A stretch of 64,000 bases of DNA from Pelomonas sp. CA6 (GCF_022549225.1 NZ_JAKZFD010000006.1:186001-250000); one strand, 5' to 3'. Positions 28,152 to 37,674 are shown, counted from the stretch's first letter. Notes: a model not told the origin generated them from the sequence alone. Program-made: numbers and translations.

Positions 28152-29383
28152 ACATCCTCTACCTCTGCCACCGCTTCCCGTTCCCGCCCAAGCGGGGCGG
28201 CAAGATCCGGCCCTTCAACATGATCCGCCACTTCAGCGAGCGCGGGCACCAGGTGACGGTCTGCTCGCTGTCGCGCTCGGCGCCGGAGGCCCAGGAAGGG
28301 CAGGGCATCGCCGCGCATTGCGAGCGCTTCGTGATGGGCCATGTCAGCAACCCGGTGCAGGTGCTGCGCATGGTGGCGCGGCTGCCGCTGCTGACGCCCT
28401 CGTCCATGGGCTTCTTCTACTCGCCCGAGCTGGCGCGCCAGGTGCGCGAGCTGCTGGCCTCGCGGCGCTGGGACCTGATCTTCGTCCACTGCTCCTCGGT
28501 GGCCCAGTATGTCGAGGACGTGCAGGGCATTCCCAAGATCCTGGACTTCGGCGACATGGACTCGCAGAAGTGGTTCGAGTACGCCAACTACAAGCCCTTC
28601 CCGCTGTCGCTGGGCTACCGGCTGGAAGGCGCGAAGATGCTGCGCGCCGAGAAGCGTCTGGCGCGCAAGTTCGACCTCTGCACCGCGACGACGCGGGCCG
28701 AGTGGCAGACGCTGGAGGACTACGGCACCGGCGCGCGCACCGACTGGTTTCCCAACGGCGTGGATGCCGGCTTCTTCTGTCCCGATGGCGAGCCCTACGA
28801 CCCCGAGCTGATCAGCTTCATCGGGCGCATGGACTACTACCCCAACCAGGAGTGCATGGCGCGCTTCTGTGCCGAGGTCTGGCCGCTGCTGCGGGCGCGC
28901 CGCCCGACTCTGAAGCTGGTCATCGTCGGCGCCGATCCGTCGCCGGCGATGCGCAAGCTGGGCGAGATCCCCGGCGTCAGCGTCACCGGCTCGGTGCCCG
29001 ATGTGCGGCCCTATGTGCGGCGCTCGGCGGTGATGGTTGCGCCGCTGGCGATCGCGCGTGGCACGCAGAACAAGATCCTGGAGGCAATGGCGATGGGCGT
29101 GCCCGTGGTCACCAGCACGGTGGCCGCAGGCGGCGTGGACGCGCTGGCGCCCGATCATCTGCGCGTGGCCGACACGCCGGCCGAGATCGCGGACGCGGTG
29201 CTGCAACTGGTCGAGCATCCCGAGGCCCGCGAGCAGCTCGCGCGCGCCGGCCGCGAGCGCGTGCTGAGCCACCATTCCTGGGCCGGCTCCATGCGGCGCC
29301 TGGACGGCATCATTGACAACTTGTTGAGCCGCCGCAATGCGGCCCCCGCCGGGGCCGCCATCGTGGCCGGTGCGAACCGATAA
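28148..29383 (+). CDS. XrtA-system glycosyltransferase, GT4 (TIGR03087-like)
   Basis: The 411-residue GT-B enzyme starts MNILYLCHRFPFPPKRGGKIRP, a motif characteristic of the exosortase-associated TIGR03087 group. FIGRMDYYPNQECMARF and KILEAMAMGVPVVTSTVAAGG form the nucleotide-sugar domain. It is translationally coupled to the amidotransferase (ATGA) and lies 22 bases before the nucleotide-sugar dehydrogenase gene. Confidence 0.92.
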   Translation: MNILYLCHRFPFPPKRGGKIRPFNMIRHFSERGHQVTVCSLSRSAPEAQEGQGIAAHCERFVMGHVSNPVQVLRMVARLPLLTPSSMGFFYSPELARQVRELLASRRWDLIFVHCSSVAQYVEDVQGIPKILDFGDMDSQKWFEYANYKPFPLSLGYRLEGAKMLRAEKRLARKFDLCTATTRAEWQTLEDYGTGARTDWFPNGVDAGFFCPDGEPYDPELISFIGRMDYYPNQECMARFCAEVWPLLRARRPTLKLVIVGADPSPAMRKLGEIPGVSVTGSVPDVRPYVRRSAVMVAPLAIARGTQNKILEAMAMGVPVVTSTVAAGGVDALAPDHLRVADTPAEIADAVLQLVEHPEAREQLARAGRERVLSHHSWAGSMRRLDGIIDNLLSRRNAAPAGAAIVAGANR

Positions 29384-29405
29384 GCAAGAAAGAGGGTTGA
29401 AGCGA

Positions 29406-30722
29406 ATGAAGATCAGCATCTTCGGTCTGGGTTATGTGGGCGCGGTGTCGCTGGCCTGCCTGTCGCGCGACGGTCACGAGCTGATCGGCGTGGACATCGA
29501 GGCGGCCAAGCTGGAGCTGATCCGCGCGGGCAAGACGCCGGTGGTGGAAGAGGGCATGGTGGAGCTGATGGCCCAGGTGGCCGCCAGCGGCCGCGTCAGC
29601 GTCACCACCGACGCGCAGCAGGCGGTGCTGGACAGCGAGATCTCGCTGGTCTGCGTGGGCACGCCCTCGGCGGCCAACGGCAGCCAGGACCAAGGCGCCG
29701 TGCTGCGCCTGGCGGTGGACATCGGCAAGGCGATCGCGGCGAAGAAAGAGCCGCACATCGTCGTGTTCCGCTCCACGCTGGTGCCCGGCACCGTGGAGGA
29801 CGTGCTGCGCCCCATCATCGAAAGCCATTCCGGCAAGAAGGACGGCGAGGGCTTCTTCCTGTGCTTCCAGCCCGAGTTCCTGCGCGAGGGCTCGTCCATC
29901 CGCGACTACGACAAGCCGCCGTTCACCATCGTCGGCGCCAACCACGAGCACCCGGTCCAGCGGCTGCAGGCCCTGTTCGGCCATCTGCCCTGCAAGTTCA
30001 TCCGCACCTCGGTCCGCGCGGCCGAGATGATGAAGTACTGCTGCAACAACTTCCACGCGCTGAAGATCACCTTCGCCAACGAGACCGCCAGGCTGTGCGA
30101 CGCGCTGGGCGTGGACGCCTTCGAGGTGATGGACCTGGTCTGCCAGGACACGCAGCTGAACATCTCCAAGGCCTACCTGAAGCCCGGCTTCGCCTTCGGC
30201 GGCTCCTGCCTGCCCAAGGACCTGCGCGCCACCAGCTACCTCGCCAAGGTCCACGACGTCGAGCTGCCCATGCTGGGCGCCATCCTGGAATCCAACCGGC
30301 GCCATCTGGACGTCGCGCTGGACAAGCTGCTGGCATTGGGCAAGCGCCGCATCGCCTTCGTCGGCCTGTCCTTCAAGACCGGCACCGACGACCTGCGCGA
30401 GAGCCCGCTGGTGACCCTGGCCGAACAACTGGTGGGCAAGGGCATGGAGCTGTCCATCTACGACCCCGAGGTCAATCTGGCGCGCCTGCTGGGCGCCAAC
30501 AAGAGCTTCATCGAGCGCCATCTGCCGCACCTGGGCCGCATGCTGCATGCCAGCCTGGAAGAGGCGCTGGCCGAGGCCGAGGTGGTGGTCGTGGGCCTGA
30601 ACGGCGCGGAGATCGCGACCCGTCTGGCGCAGCTGGTGCGCGCGGACCAGGAGGTGCTGGACCTGGTGCGTCTGCCGGCCGATCTGCCGCTGCGCGGCCG
30701 CGTGCAAGGCCTGGCCTGGTAA
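29406..30722 (+). CDS. GDP-mannose 6-dehydrogenase-like nucleotide-sugar dehydrogenase (AlgD type)
   Basis: The 438-residue enzyme oxidises a nucleotide sugar to the uronate with two NAD+. It has the Rossmann start MKISIFGLGYVGAVSLACL, VCVGTPS, RSTLVPGT and the catalytic GGSCLPKD with C268, the same position and context as in AlgD (UDP-glucose dehydrogenases usually have SCFPKD). MKYCCNNFHALKITFANE also follows the AlgD pattern, so GDP-mannuronate is the likelier product, though UDP sugars cannot be excluded. The uronate carboxyl group would be the natural target of the two amidotransferases upstream. ATG at 29406 chosen because it begins the Rossmann strand. Confidence 0.88.
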   Translation: MKISIFGLGYVGAVSLACLSRDGHELIGVDIEAAKLELIRAGKTPVVEEGMVELMAQVAASGRVSVTTDAQQAVLDSEISLVCVGTPSAANGSQDQGAVLRLAVDIGKAIAAKKEPHIVVFRSTLVPGTVEDVLRPIIESHSGKKDGEGFFLCFQPEFLREGSSIRDYDKPPFTIVGANHEHPVQRLQALFGHLPCKFIRTSVRAAEMMKYCCNNFHALKITFANETARLCDALGVDAFEVMDLVCQDTQLNISKAYLKPGFAFGGSCLPKDLRATSYLAKVHDVELPMLGAILESNRRHLDVALDKLLALGKRRIAFVGLSFKTGTDDLRESPLVTLAEQLVGKGMELSIYDPEVNLARLLGANKSFIERHLPHLGRMLHASLEEALAEAEVVVVGLNGAEIATRLAQLVRADQEVLDLVRLPADLPLRGRVQGLAW

Positions 30723-30726
30723 GCCG

Positions 30727-31755
30727 GTGAAGGCGACGCGACGCTCGAACGGGTGCTGGGGCGCGCTGGTGTGCGCCTTGATGCTGCTGTTGCTGCTGGG
30801 CAGCCTGCTGCCTTTCTTCGGCAGCGGCACCGAGCTCGTGCGCCTGCGCAACGCGCTGCTGATCGACGAGCTGCCCGCGCAGGGCAGCTGGACGCCCGAG
30901 CAGCCGCCGCCCGACTTCCTGTGGGAGCAGCTGCAGGCGCCGGAGTTCTTCCGCCGCCAGGTGAAGTCCCTGCAGCTGGAGCGCCTGCCCAGCGACTGGG
31001 ACCGCGCGATGGCGATCGCCACCCATCTGCTGACCGGCCAGCCCACGCTGCTGGGCGGGCCGACCAAGGCCGACCTGCGCAGCACCTACGAGGCCATCAT
31101 CGGCGAGGGCAAGGGCTATTGCGCCGACTTCACGCGCAGCTACACCGCGCTGGCGCTGGCCGCCGGCATGCCGGTGCGCTCCTGGGCCTTCTCCTTCGAC
31201 GGCTATGGCGGCCACGGCCATGTCTGGGTGGAGGTCTGGCTGCGCGACCGCCAGCGTTGGCAACTGCTGGACGTCTACAACAACTACTACTTCACCGCGG
31301 GCGGCGAGCCGCTGGCGGCGATGGAGCTGCGCCAGGCGCTGCTGAAGAACGACCCGGCGCTGCGCCTGCACCTGATCGCGCCGCAGGCGCGTCCGGGCTA
31401 TGCGGACGAGCGCAAGGCCTGGGACTATTTCCGCCGCGGCCTGCCGGAGTGGTATCTCTGGTGGGGCAACAACGCCTTCGATTACGACCAGTCCAAGGCG
31501 GTGCGCTGGTCCTCGCGGTTGGGCCGCGGGCTGGAGCAGCTGGCGGCCATCGCCGCGGGCGTGCATCCGCATATCCGCGTGCTGCCCGAGGCCGACGAGA
31601 CGCGCGCGCTGGAGAACATGGAACGACTCAAGCTGTGGCTGCTGGCCGTGCTGGTGGGCTCGCCGCTGCTGGCCGGACTCACCGTCTACGCGGGGCTGCG
31701 CTGCCGGCGCGACCGGCGCCGCGCGCTCGCCGGGCAGGCGGAGGCGGCGCGATGA
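30727..31755 (+). CDS. Membrane-anchored transglutaminase-like (papain-fold) protein
   Basis: The protein of 342 residues starts from GTG. It has one N-terminal helix (ALVCALMLLLLLGSLLPFF), a soluble domain and a second helix near 300-325. The soluble part carries a transglutaminase-like triad: C132 in GKGYCADF, H165 in GGHGHVWVEVW and D182 in LLDVYNNYYF. Such folds can cross-link, hydrolyse or amidate peptide bonds. No substrate is evident; action on PEP-CTERM proteins or on a peptidic group of the polymer at the periplasmic face is a guess from position. It follows the dehydrogenase by four bases and overlaps the next glycosyltransferase (ATGA). Confidence 0.82.
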   Translation: MKATRRSNGCWGALVCALMLLLLLGSLLPFFGSGTELVRLRNALLIDELPAQGSWTPEQPPPDFLWEQLQAPEFFRRQVKSLQLERLPSDWDRAMAIATHLLTGQPTLLGGPTKADLRSTYEAIIGEGKGYCADFTRSYTALALAAGMPVRSWAFSFDGYGGHGHVWVEVWLRDRQRWQLLDVYNNYYFTAGGEPLAAMELRQALLKNDPALRLHLIAPQARPGYADERKAWDYFRRGLPEWYLWWGNNAFDYDQSKAVRWSSRLGRGLEQLAAIAAGVHPHIRVLPEADETRALENMERLKLWLLAVLVGSPLLAGLTVYAGLRCRRDRRRALAGQAEAAR

Positions 31756-32906
31756 GCGCCGGCCCGATGCCGCCCGAGTCGCCCGCGCCGCGCGTCTGCC
31801 TGGTCGGCCCGCTGCCGCCGCCGGCCGGCGGCATGGCCAACCAGTGCGAGCAACTGGCCCGGCTGCTGCGCGCCGAGGGCGTGGTGGTGGAGCTGGTGCG
31901 CACCAACGCGCCCTACCGCCCGGCGTGGGTCGGGCGCATCCCCATGCTGCGCGCGCTGTTCCGCCTGCTGCCCTATCTGTGCCAGCTCTGGCGCGCGATC
32001 GGTCGCAGCGAGGTCGTGCATGTGCTGGCCAACTCCGGCTGGGCCTGGCATCTGCTCGCCGCGCCGGCCCTGACCCTCGCGCGCTGGCGCGGCCGGCCGG
32101 CCATCGTGAACTACCGGGGCGGGCATGCGGCCGAGTTCTTCGAGCGCGCGCCGCGCCATGTGCTGCGCACGCTGCGCGGCGTGGCGCTGCGCGTTACGCC
32201 GTCGGCCTTCCTGCAGCGCGTGTTCGCCGCGCATGGGATGGAGGCGGCCATCATTCCCAACATCATCGACTTGTCGCGCTTCGCGCGCCGCGTGCCGGCG
32301 CCGTTCGGCGACGCGCCGCACCTGATCGTGACGCGCAACCTGGAAGCCCTCTACGACAACGCCACCGCGCTGCGCGCCTTCGCCCGTGTCCGCGAGCGCT
32401 TCCCCGGCGCGCGGCTCACGGTGGCCGGACGCGGGCCGGAGCTGGGCGCGTTGCAGGCGCTTTCCCGCGATCTGGGGGTGCAGGAGGCGGTCCGCTTCGC
32501 GGGCGGCATGGACAATGCGGCCATGGCCCAGCTTTACGCGCAGGCGGACTGCATGCTCAACCCCAGCACCGTCGACAACATGCCCATCTCCATCCTGGAG
32601 TCCTTCGCGAGCGGCGTCCCGGTGGTCAGCACCCGCGCCGGCGGCATCCCCGACATGCTGACCCACGGCCGCACCGGCAGCCTGGTGGACATCGGCGACG
32701 ACGCGGCCATGGCCCGCGAGGCCCTGGCGCTGCTGGGCGACGCGGCGCTGCGCCAGGCGCGCATCGACGCCGCCCACGCCGAGGCCCAGCGCTACGCCTG
32801 GCCGGCGGTGCGCAGCCAGTGGCTGGCCGCCTATGCCGAGGTGGCCCGGTCGGCGCGCCGCACGCTGCGGCCGGTGGGCCAGGCCCGCACGGGCGGGGAG
32901 GGCTGA
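31752..32906 (+). CDS. GT4-family glycosyltransferase
   Basis: The 384-residue GT-B transferase begins RVCLVGPLPPPAGGMANQCEQL and has VAGRGPELGALQAL and NPSTVDNMPISILESFASGVPVVSTRAGGIP, the GT4 donor-site signature. It is the third GT4 of this gene block. No signal or membrane helix. It overlaps the transglutaminase-like gene by four bases and is followed after one base by the CapK-like gene. Confidence 0.9.
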   Translation: MSAGPMPPESPAPRVCLVGPLPPPAGGMANQCEQLARLLRAEGVVVELVRTNAPYRPAWVGRIPMLRALFRLLPYLCQLWRAIGRSEVVHVLANSGWAWHLLAAPALTLARWRGRPAIVNYRGGHAAEFFERAPRHVLRTLRGVALRVTPSAFLQRVFAAHGMEAAIIPNIIDLSRFARRVPAPFGDAPHLIVTRNLEALYDNATALRAFARVRERFPGARLTVAGRGPELGALQALSRDLGVQEAVRFAGGMDNAAMAQLYAQADCMLNPSTVDNMPISILESFASGVPVVSTRAGGIPDMLTHGRTGSLVDIGDDAAMAREALALLGDAALRQARIDAAHAEAQRYAWPAVRSQWLAAYAEVARSARRTLRPVGQARTGGEG

Positions 32907-32907
32907 G

Positions 32908-34290
32908 ATGCTGGCCGCGCCCGTCGCCGCGCCGCGCTCCGGCCCCTACACCGCGCTGTGCTCGCGGCTGCTGTTCCCGCTGCATGAGCGCCTGAAGAAG
33001 CACGACTCGGTGGCCGTGCGCCGGCGGCTGGAGCAGAGCCAGTGGTGGTCGCCCGAGCGGCTGCATGAAGAGCAGGGCGCTCGGCTGCGCGCCTTCCTGC
33101 AGCGCATCGGCCAGACCGTGCCCTATTACCGCGAGCTATTCCGCGAGCTGGGCCTGGACCCGGCCGGCGTGCGCGGCGCGCAAGACCTGGCACGGCTGCC
33201 CTTCCTGGACAAGGGGCTGATCCGCCAGCACCGCGAGCGCCTGCTCGCCGATGGCCATGGCCCGGTGACGCGCTACAACACCGGCGGCTCGTCGGGCGAG
33301 CCGCTGGTCTTCTACATCGGGCTGGAACGCAAGAGCCATGACGTGGGCGCCAAATGGCGCGCCACGCGCTGGTGGGGTGTGGACATCGGCGACCCGGAGC
33401 TGGTGGTCTGGGGCAGCCCGGTGGAGCTGTCCACGCAAGACCGCGTGCGCCAGCTGCGCGACGCGCTGATGCGCAGCCATCTGCTGCCGGCCTTCGACAT
33501 GTCCGAGGCCAATCTGGACCACTATGTGCGGACCATCGCGAGCACGCGCCCGCGCATGCTGTTCGGTTATCCGTCCAGCCTGTCGCTGATCGCCGCGCAT
33601 GCGGCGCGGCGCGGCGTGCGCCTGGACCAGCTGGGCATCCGCGTGGCCTTCGTCACCTCGGAGCGGCTCTATGACGAGCAGCGGCGCCAGATCGAGGCCG
33701 GCTTCGGCTGCCCGGTGGCCAACGGCTACGGCGCGCGCGACGCCGGCTTCATCGCCCACCAGTGCCCGCAGGGCGGCATGCACCTGAGCGCCGAGGACAT
33801 CGTCGTCGAGATCGTCGACCCGCAGGGCCAGGTCTTGCCGCCGGGCGAGAGTGGCGAGATCGTCGTCACCCACCTGGGCACCGGCGACTTCCCCTTCGTG
33901 CGCTACCGCACCGGCGACATCGCGGCGCTGTCCACCGCGCGCTGCGCCTGCGGCCGCGGCCTGCCCATGCTGGAGCGCATCGACGGCCGCAGTACCGACT
34001 TCGTCGTCGCGCGCGACGGCACGCTGATGCATGGGCTGGCGCTGATCTACGTGGTGCGCGACCTGCCGGGCATCGCGCGCTTCAAGATCGTCCAGCACAC
34101 GCGCGAGCACACCGAGGTGCTGCTGGTGCGCGAGCAGGGCTTCCAGCCCCAGGCCGAAGAGCAGATCCGCCAGGGCTTCCGGCGCCGCCTCGGCGAGGCC
34201 GTGGAGATCACCGTGCGGCTGGTCGACGAGATCCCGGCTGAGAAGTCGGGCAAGTACCGCTATGTGCAAAGCCATGCGCTGGCAGGCTGA
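32908..34290 (+). CDS. CapK/phenylacetate-CoA-ligase-like adenylate-forming protein
   Basis: This 460-residue protein belongs to the ANL adenylate-forming superfamily in its PaaK/CapK branch: P-loop-like YNTGGSSGEPLVFY, NGYGARDAGFIAHQCP, FVRYRTGDIA, and ARCACGRGLPMLERIDGR with the Cys pair that often binds zinc in this branch. The C-terminal Lys appears in EKSGKYRYV. CapK-type proteins sit in many capsule loci but their substrate is poorly known; activation of an acyl or amino-acid group for the polymer is plausible. GGGGAGGG precedes the ATG. Confidence 0.85.
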   Translation: MLAAPVAAPRSGPYTALCSRLLFPLHERLKKHDSVAVRRRLEQSQWWSPERLHEEQGARLRAFLQRIGQTVPYYRELFRELGLDPAGVRGAQDLARLPFLDKGLIRQHRERLLADGHGPVTRYNTGGSSGEPLVFYIGLERKSHDVGAKWRATRWWGVDIGDPELVVWGSPVELSTQDRVRQLRDALMRSHLLPAFDMSEANLDHYVRTIASTRPRMLFGYPSSLSLIAAHAARRGVRLDQLGIRVAFVTSERLYDEQRRQIEAGFGCPVANGYGARDAGFIAHQCPQGGMHLSAEDIVVEIVDPQGQVLPPGESGEIVVTHLGTGDFPFVRYRTGDIAALSTARCACGRGLPMLERIDGRSTDFVVARDGTLMHGLALIYVVRDLPGIARFKIVQHTREHTEVLLVREQGFQPQAEEQIRQGFRRRLGEAVEITVRLVDEIPAEKSGKYRYVQSHALAG

Positions 34291-34299
34291 GGACCGAGC

Positions 34300-35631
34300 A
34301 TGCGCGACCTGATCCTGGCCGGCTTCGTCTTCGCGCTGCTGCCCTTCATCCTGCGCCGCCCGCGCATCGGCGCGCTGGCCTGGGCCTGGCTGTCGATGAT
34401 GAACCCGCACAAGCTGACCTACGGCTTCGCGCGCACCCTGCCTTTCGCGCAGATGGTGGCGGCGGCGACCATGGTGGGCCTGCTGTTCACCCGCGAGCGC
34501 AAGCCCTTTCCCTGGAACGCGATCACCGCGGTGCACCTGTGCTTCCTGCTGTGGATGTGCGTCACCAGCCTGTTCGGACTGGCGCCGGCGCAGGAGATCC
34601 AGGACCGGCTCATCTTCGTCGCCAAGATCCAGGTGATGCTGTTCGTGACCCTGATGCTGCTGCGCGACCGCGTGCAGATCGAGCAGCTGATCTGGGTGGT
34701 CACCTTCTCGATCGCCTACTACGGCATCAAGGGCGGCTTCTGGACCGTGACCACCGGCGGCGGCGGGCGCGTCTGGGGCCCGCCGGGCGGCATGATCGAG
34801 GGCAACAACGAGCTGGGGCTGGCGCTGGTGATGCTGACGCCCTTCCTCTACTACCTGCAGCAGACGGCGCAGAACAAGTGGATGCGCCGCGGCCTGGTGG
34901 TGTGCATCGTGCTCGTCGTGTTCTCCATCCTGGGCAGCCAGTCGCGCGGCGCGCTGCTGGCGCTGCTGGCGATGGCCTTCTTCCTCGGGCTCAAGGGCAA
35001 GCACCCGGTGCGCACCAGCCTCGTGTTGCTCGCGATGGTGGGCCTGGCCATCCTGTTCATGCCGGACAGCTGGACCAAGCGCATGGACACCATCTCGTCC
35101 TACGAGCAGGACGGGTCGGCGATGTCGCGCATCTATACCTGGACCACGCTGTGGAATCTGGCGCTGGACCGGCCCGTCGTCGGCGGCGGCTTCGCGACCG
35201 ACAACCCGCTGGTGTTCGCGCTTTATGCGCCGCCGGGCGGCGTGGGCAGCTACACCGAGGGCGGCATCTTCGTCGCCCACAGCATCTACTTCCAGGCACT
35301 GGGCGAGCATGGCTTCCCGGGCCTTTTCCTCTACCTGCTGCTGGGCATCACGACCTGGCGCGTGGCCGGGCGCGTCGCGCGCGAGGCCGCCGACGACCCG
35401 GAATACGCCAGCTGGGTGCCGCTGCTGATGCGCATGTGCCAGGTCAGCCTGATGGGCTTTGCCGTCGGCGGCGCCTTCCTGACCCTGGTCCACTTCGACC
35501 TGCCGTACTACATCGTCGGCTACGTGGTGCTGACCGAGGCCAGCATGCGCGAGGCACGGGCCCGGCGTGCCCTGGCGGCGCCGCCGGCGGGGGGCCTCGC
35601 GGGCGCCCGGGCCCTGGGGTCGGGTCCATGA
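34300..35631 (+). CDS. Exosortase A-associated O-antigen ligase/polymerase-like membrane protein (TIGR03097-like)
   Basis: The 443-residue membrane protein has about ten helices and a large periplasmic loop (about 260-330). The start LILAGFVFALLPFILRRPRIGALAWAW and MNPHKLTYGFA, then GNNELGLALVMLTPFL, SQSRGALLALLAM and HSIYFQALGEHG match the Wzy/WaaL-like putative O-glycosylation ligases of exosortase A loci. It should polymerise or transfer the flipped oligosaccharide. The C-terminal tail is Ala/Gly-rich and probably disordered. Confidence 0.9.
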   Translation: MRDLILAGFVFALLPFILRRPRIGALAWAWLSMMNPHKLTYGFARTLPFAQMVAAATMVGLLFTRERKPFPWNAITAVHLCFLLWMCVTSLFGLAPAQEIQDRLIFVAKIQVMLFVTLMLLRDRVQIEQLIWVVTFSIAYYGIKGGFWTVTTGGGGRVWGPPGGMIEGNNELGLALVMLTPFLYYLQQTAQNKWMRRGLVVCIVLVVFSILGSQSRGALLALLAMAFFLGLKGKHPVRTSLVLLAMVGLAILFMPDSWTKRMDTISSYEQDGSAMSRIYTWTTLWNLALDRPVVGGGFATDNPLVFALYAPPGGVGSYTEGGIFVAHSIYFQALGEHGFPGLFLYLLLGITTWRVAGRVAREAADDPEYASWVPLLMRMCQVSLMGFAVGGAFLTLVHFDLPYYIVGYVVLTEASMREARARRALAAPPAGGLAGARALGSGP

Positions 35632-35675
35632 GCGCGGCGCGGCGCTCGATTGCAGAGCCATAGGAGGGTCGTCCA

Positions 35676-36425
35676 GTGAGCAGCACCTTGTCCGAGCGTC
35701 TTCTGCACAAGTACTACAGCGGGGCGGTCCATCCCTACCGGCTGTTCGAGCAGCATGCCGAGGCCCTGATGCGGCCGGGGATGACGCTGCTGGATGCCGG
35801 CTGCGGGCGCAGCGCGCCGGTGCTGCGCAAATACCTGGGCCGGGTGCAGCGGCTGATCGGCATCGACCTGGTCGAGTTCGTCGACGTCGCGCCGGGCATC
35901 GAGACCTACAACGCCGACCTGGGCCGCCTGCCGCTGGAAGACGCCAGCGTGGACCTGATCATGTCGCGCAGCGTGTTCGAGCACCTGGCCGACCCGCAGG
36001 CCGTCTATGCCGAGATGGCGCGCGTGCTCAAGCCCGGCGGCACGCTGATCTTCCTCACCGCCAACCTGTGGGACTACGGCACGCTGGCCGCGCGCCTGAT
36101 CCCCAACCGCTGGCATGGGCGCGTGGTGCGCTATGTCGAGGGCCGCAAGGAAGAGGACACCTTCCCGACCCAGTACAAGACCAACACGCGCGGCGACATC
36201 GAGCGCCTGGCGCGCGGCAGCGGGCTGCGGCTGCAGAGCCTGGACTATCTCAATCAATACCCGAATTACTTCATGTTCAACGGCGCGCTGTTCTTCCTGG
36301 GCATGTGCTTCGAGCGGGTCACCAGCCGCTTCGACGCGCTCAAGCTGCTGCGGGGCTGGCTGCTGGTCACCCTGGTGAAACCGCAGGCGGCGGCCCCGTC
36401 GGCGCCGGGCGGGCAGGGGGGCTGA
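35676..36425 (+). CDS. Class I SAM-dependent methyltransferase
   Basis: The 249-residue protein has motif I LLDAGCGRSAPVL, an acidic strand IGIDLVEF and the motif DLIMSRSVFEHLADP, followed by VLKPGGTLIFLT, all standard for a Methyltransf_11-like fold. Residues 180-245 are hydrophobic and may lie on the membrane. GTG start with AGGAGGG eight bases upstream. It probably methylates a sugar hydroxyl or a carrier-bound group. Start TGATG coupling to the next deacetylase. Confidence 0.88.
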   Translation: MSSTLSERLLHKYYSGAVHPYRLFEQHAEALMRPGMTLLDAGCGRSAPVLRKYLGRVQRLIGIDLVEFVDVAPGIETYNADLGRLPLEDASVDLIMSRSVFEHLADPQAVYAEMARVLKPGGTLIFLTANLWDYGTLAARLIPNRWHGRVVRYVEGRKEEDTFPTQYKTNTRGDIERLARGSGLRLQSLDYLNQYPNYFMFNGALFFLGMCFERVTSRFDALKLLRGWLLVTLVKPQAAAPSAPGGQGG

Positions 36426-37426
36426 TGGCGGTGGTGGACCTGTTGACGGCGTCGCTGGCGGCCGCGGGGCTCACGCTGGCGGCGCGGCTGGGCGGGGAGA
36501 AGCGGCTGCCCATCTTGATCTTCCACCGTGTGCGGCCCGAGGCGGACCCGCTGTTCCCGGGCGAGATCGACGCCGCGCGCTTCGACCGGCTGCTGCGTCT
36601 GGTCGGGCGCAGCCACCGCGTGCTGCCGCTGGGCGAGGCGGTGCGCCGGCTGCGCGACGGCCGCCTGCCGCCGCGCGCCCTGAGCATCAGCTTCGACGAC
36701 GGCTATGCCGACAACGCCGAGGTGGCGCTGCCGCTGCTGCAGCGCCATGGCATGAGCGCCAGCTTCTTCATCGCCACCGGCTTCATCGGCGGCGGGCTGA
36801 TGTGGAACGACGCCATCATCGAGGCCGTGCGCCGCAGCCCGCTGCAGCAGGCCGATCTGGCGCCGCTGGGGCTGGAGGGCGTGCAGCGCGTCGCGCTGCA
36901 GACCGAGGCCCAGCGCGCCGCGCTGATCGAGCGCCTGATCCGGCCGATCAAATACCTGACCCCCGCCGAGCGGGCGCCGCGCATCGCGCATCTGCGCGCG
37001 CTGCTGCAGGCCGGCGACGCGCCGCGCGACCTGATGATGGACCTGGACCAGCTGCGCCGCCTGCAGCGTGCCGGCATGGAGATCGGTGCCCACACCGTCA
37101 ACCATCCCATCCTCGCGACCCTGACGCCGGCGCAGGCGCGCAGCGAAATGGCCGAGGGCAAGGCGCAGCTGGAGCAATGGCTGGACGCGCCGGTGCGGCT
37201 GTTCGCCTATCCCAACGGCCGGCCCGACCAGGACTACCGCGCCGAGCATGCCCAGCTGGCGCGCGAACTGGGCTTCGAGGCCGCGGTCAGCACCGCGCCG
37301 GGCATCGCCACGCGCGGCGACGACCCCTTCCAGCTGCCCCGCTTCACGCCCTGGCGCCGTCCGGGGGCGGCGTGGGTGGGGCAGTTGGTGAAGGCCTATC
37401 GGGAGCCGTACCGGGTGGCGGCTTGA
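36425..37426 (+). CDS. Second polysaccharide deacetylase-family protein (NodB homology)
   Basis: The 333-residue protein has LPILIFHRVRPE, the catalytic LSISFDDGYADNAE (the first Asp and the metal Asp), GAHTVNHPILATL with the HxxxH-like His pair, and FAYPNGRPDQDY. The NodB domain spans roughly 25-310. A hydrophobic segment near residues 5-24 could be an anchor or weak signal. It differs from the DUF3473-type deacetylase at 18127 and resembles PgaB/IcaB-type N-terminal domains. It is the last gene before the long non-coding element at 37518. Confidence 0.9.
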   Translation: MAVVDLLTASLAAAGLTLAARLGGEKRLPILIFHRVRPEADPLFPGEIDAARFDRLLRLVGRSHRVLPLGEAVRRLRDGRLPPRALSISFDDGYADNAEVALPLLQRHGMSASFFIATGFIGGGLMWNDAIIEAVRRSPLQQADLAPLGLEGVQRVALQTEAQRAALIERLIRPIKYLTPAERAPRIAHLRALLQAGDAPRDLMMDLDQLRRLQRAGMEIGAHTVNHPILATLTPAQARSEMAEGKAQLEQWLDAPVRLFAYPNGRPDQDYRAEHAQLARELGFEAAVSTAPGIATRGDDPFQLPRFTPWRRPGAAWVGQLVKAYREPYRVAA

Positions 37427-37517
37427 TTCTTCGTCCTTCGGGCGGGGGCTGTGGCGGGCTTGATGTTCGGTTTGGGACTGGTTTGATGCCTGGCTGCCAG
37501 GTTCCGGCCTGACGGCC

Positions 37518-37564
37518 GGGTCACTTTCTTCTGGGCCCAGAAGAAAGTAACCAAAGAAGAGGGC
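37518..37564 (+). repeat. Terminal repeat unit, left copy, with a perfect hairpin
   Basis: This 47-base unit contains a perfect 26-base palindrome at 37523-37548 (arms ACTTTCTTCTGGG) followed by AACCAAAGAAGAGGGC. The same unit recurs inverted at 37964-38010 with one difference. Similar ACTTTCTT...AAGAAAGT..AACCAAAGAA units are common intergenic elements in Burkholderiales. The hairpin could act as a terminator or transcript end. Confidence 0.88.
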
Positions 37565-37651
37565 CTGAATACGATTTGACCGAGGCCCGCGTTACGCACC
37601 GCGTACCGGCCCGACCACCATCGAGGCCATCCCACCACTCAGGCATCAAGT

Positions 37652-37674
37652 CGCTCGCCGAGTACGGCTCGACT
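37652..37674 (+). repeat. Inner 23-base repeat, left copy
   Basis: The 23 bases recur exactly, inverted, at 37855-37877. The left copy lies 87 bases inside the left terminal unit and the right copy lies 86 bases inside the right unit, so the element is symmetric. Confidence 0.85.
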
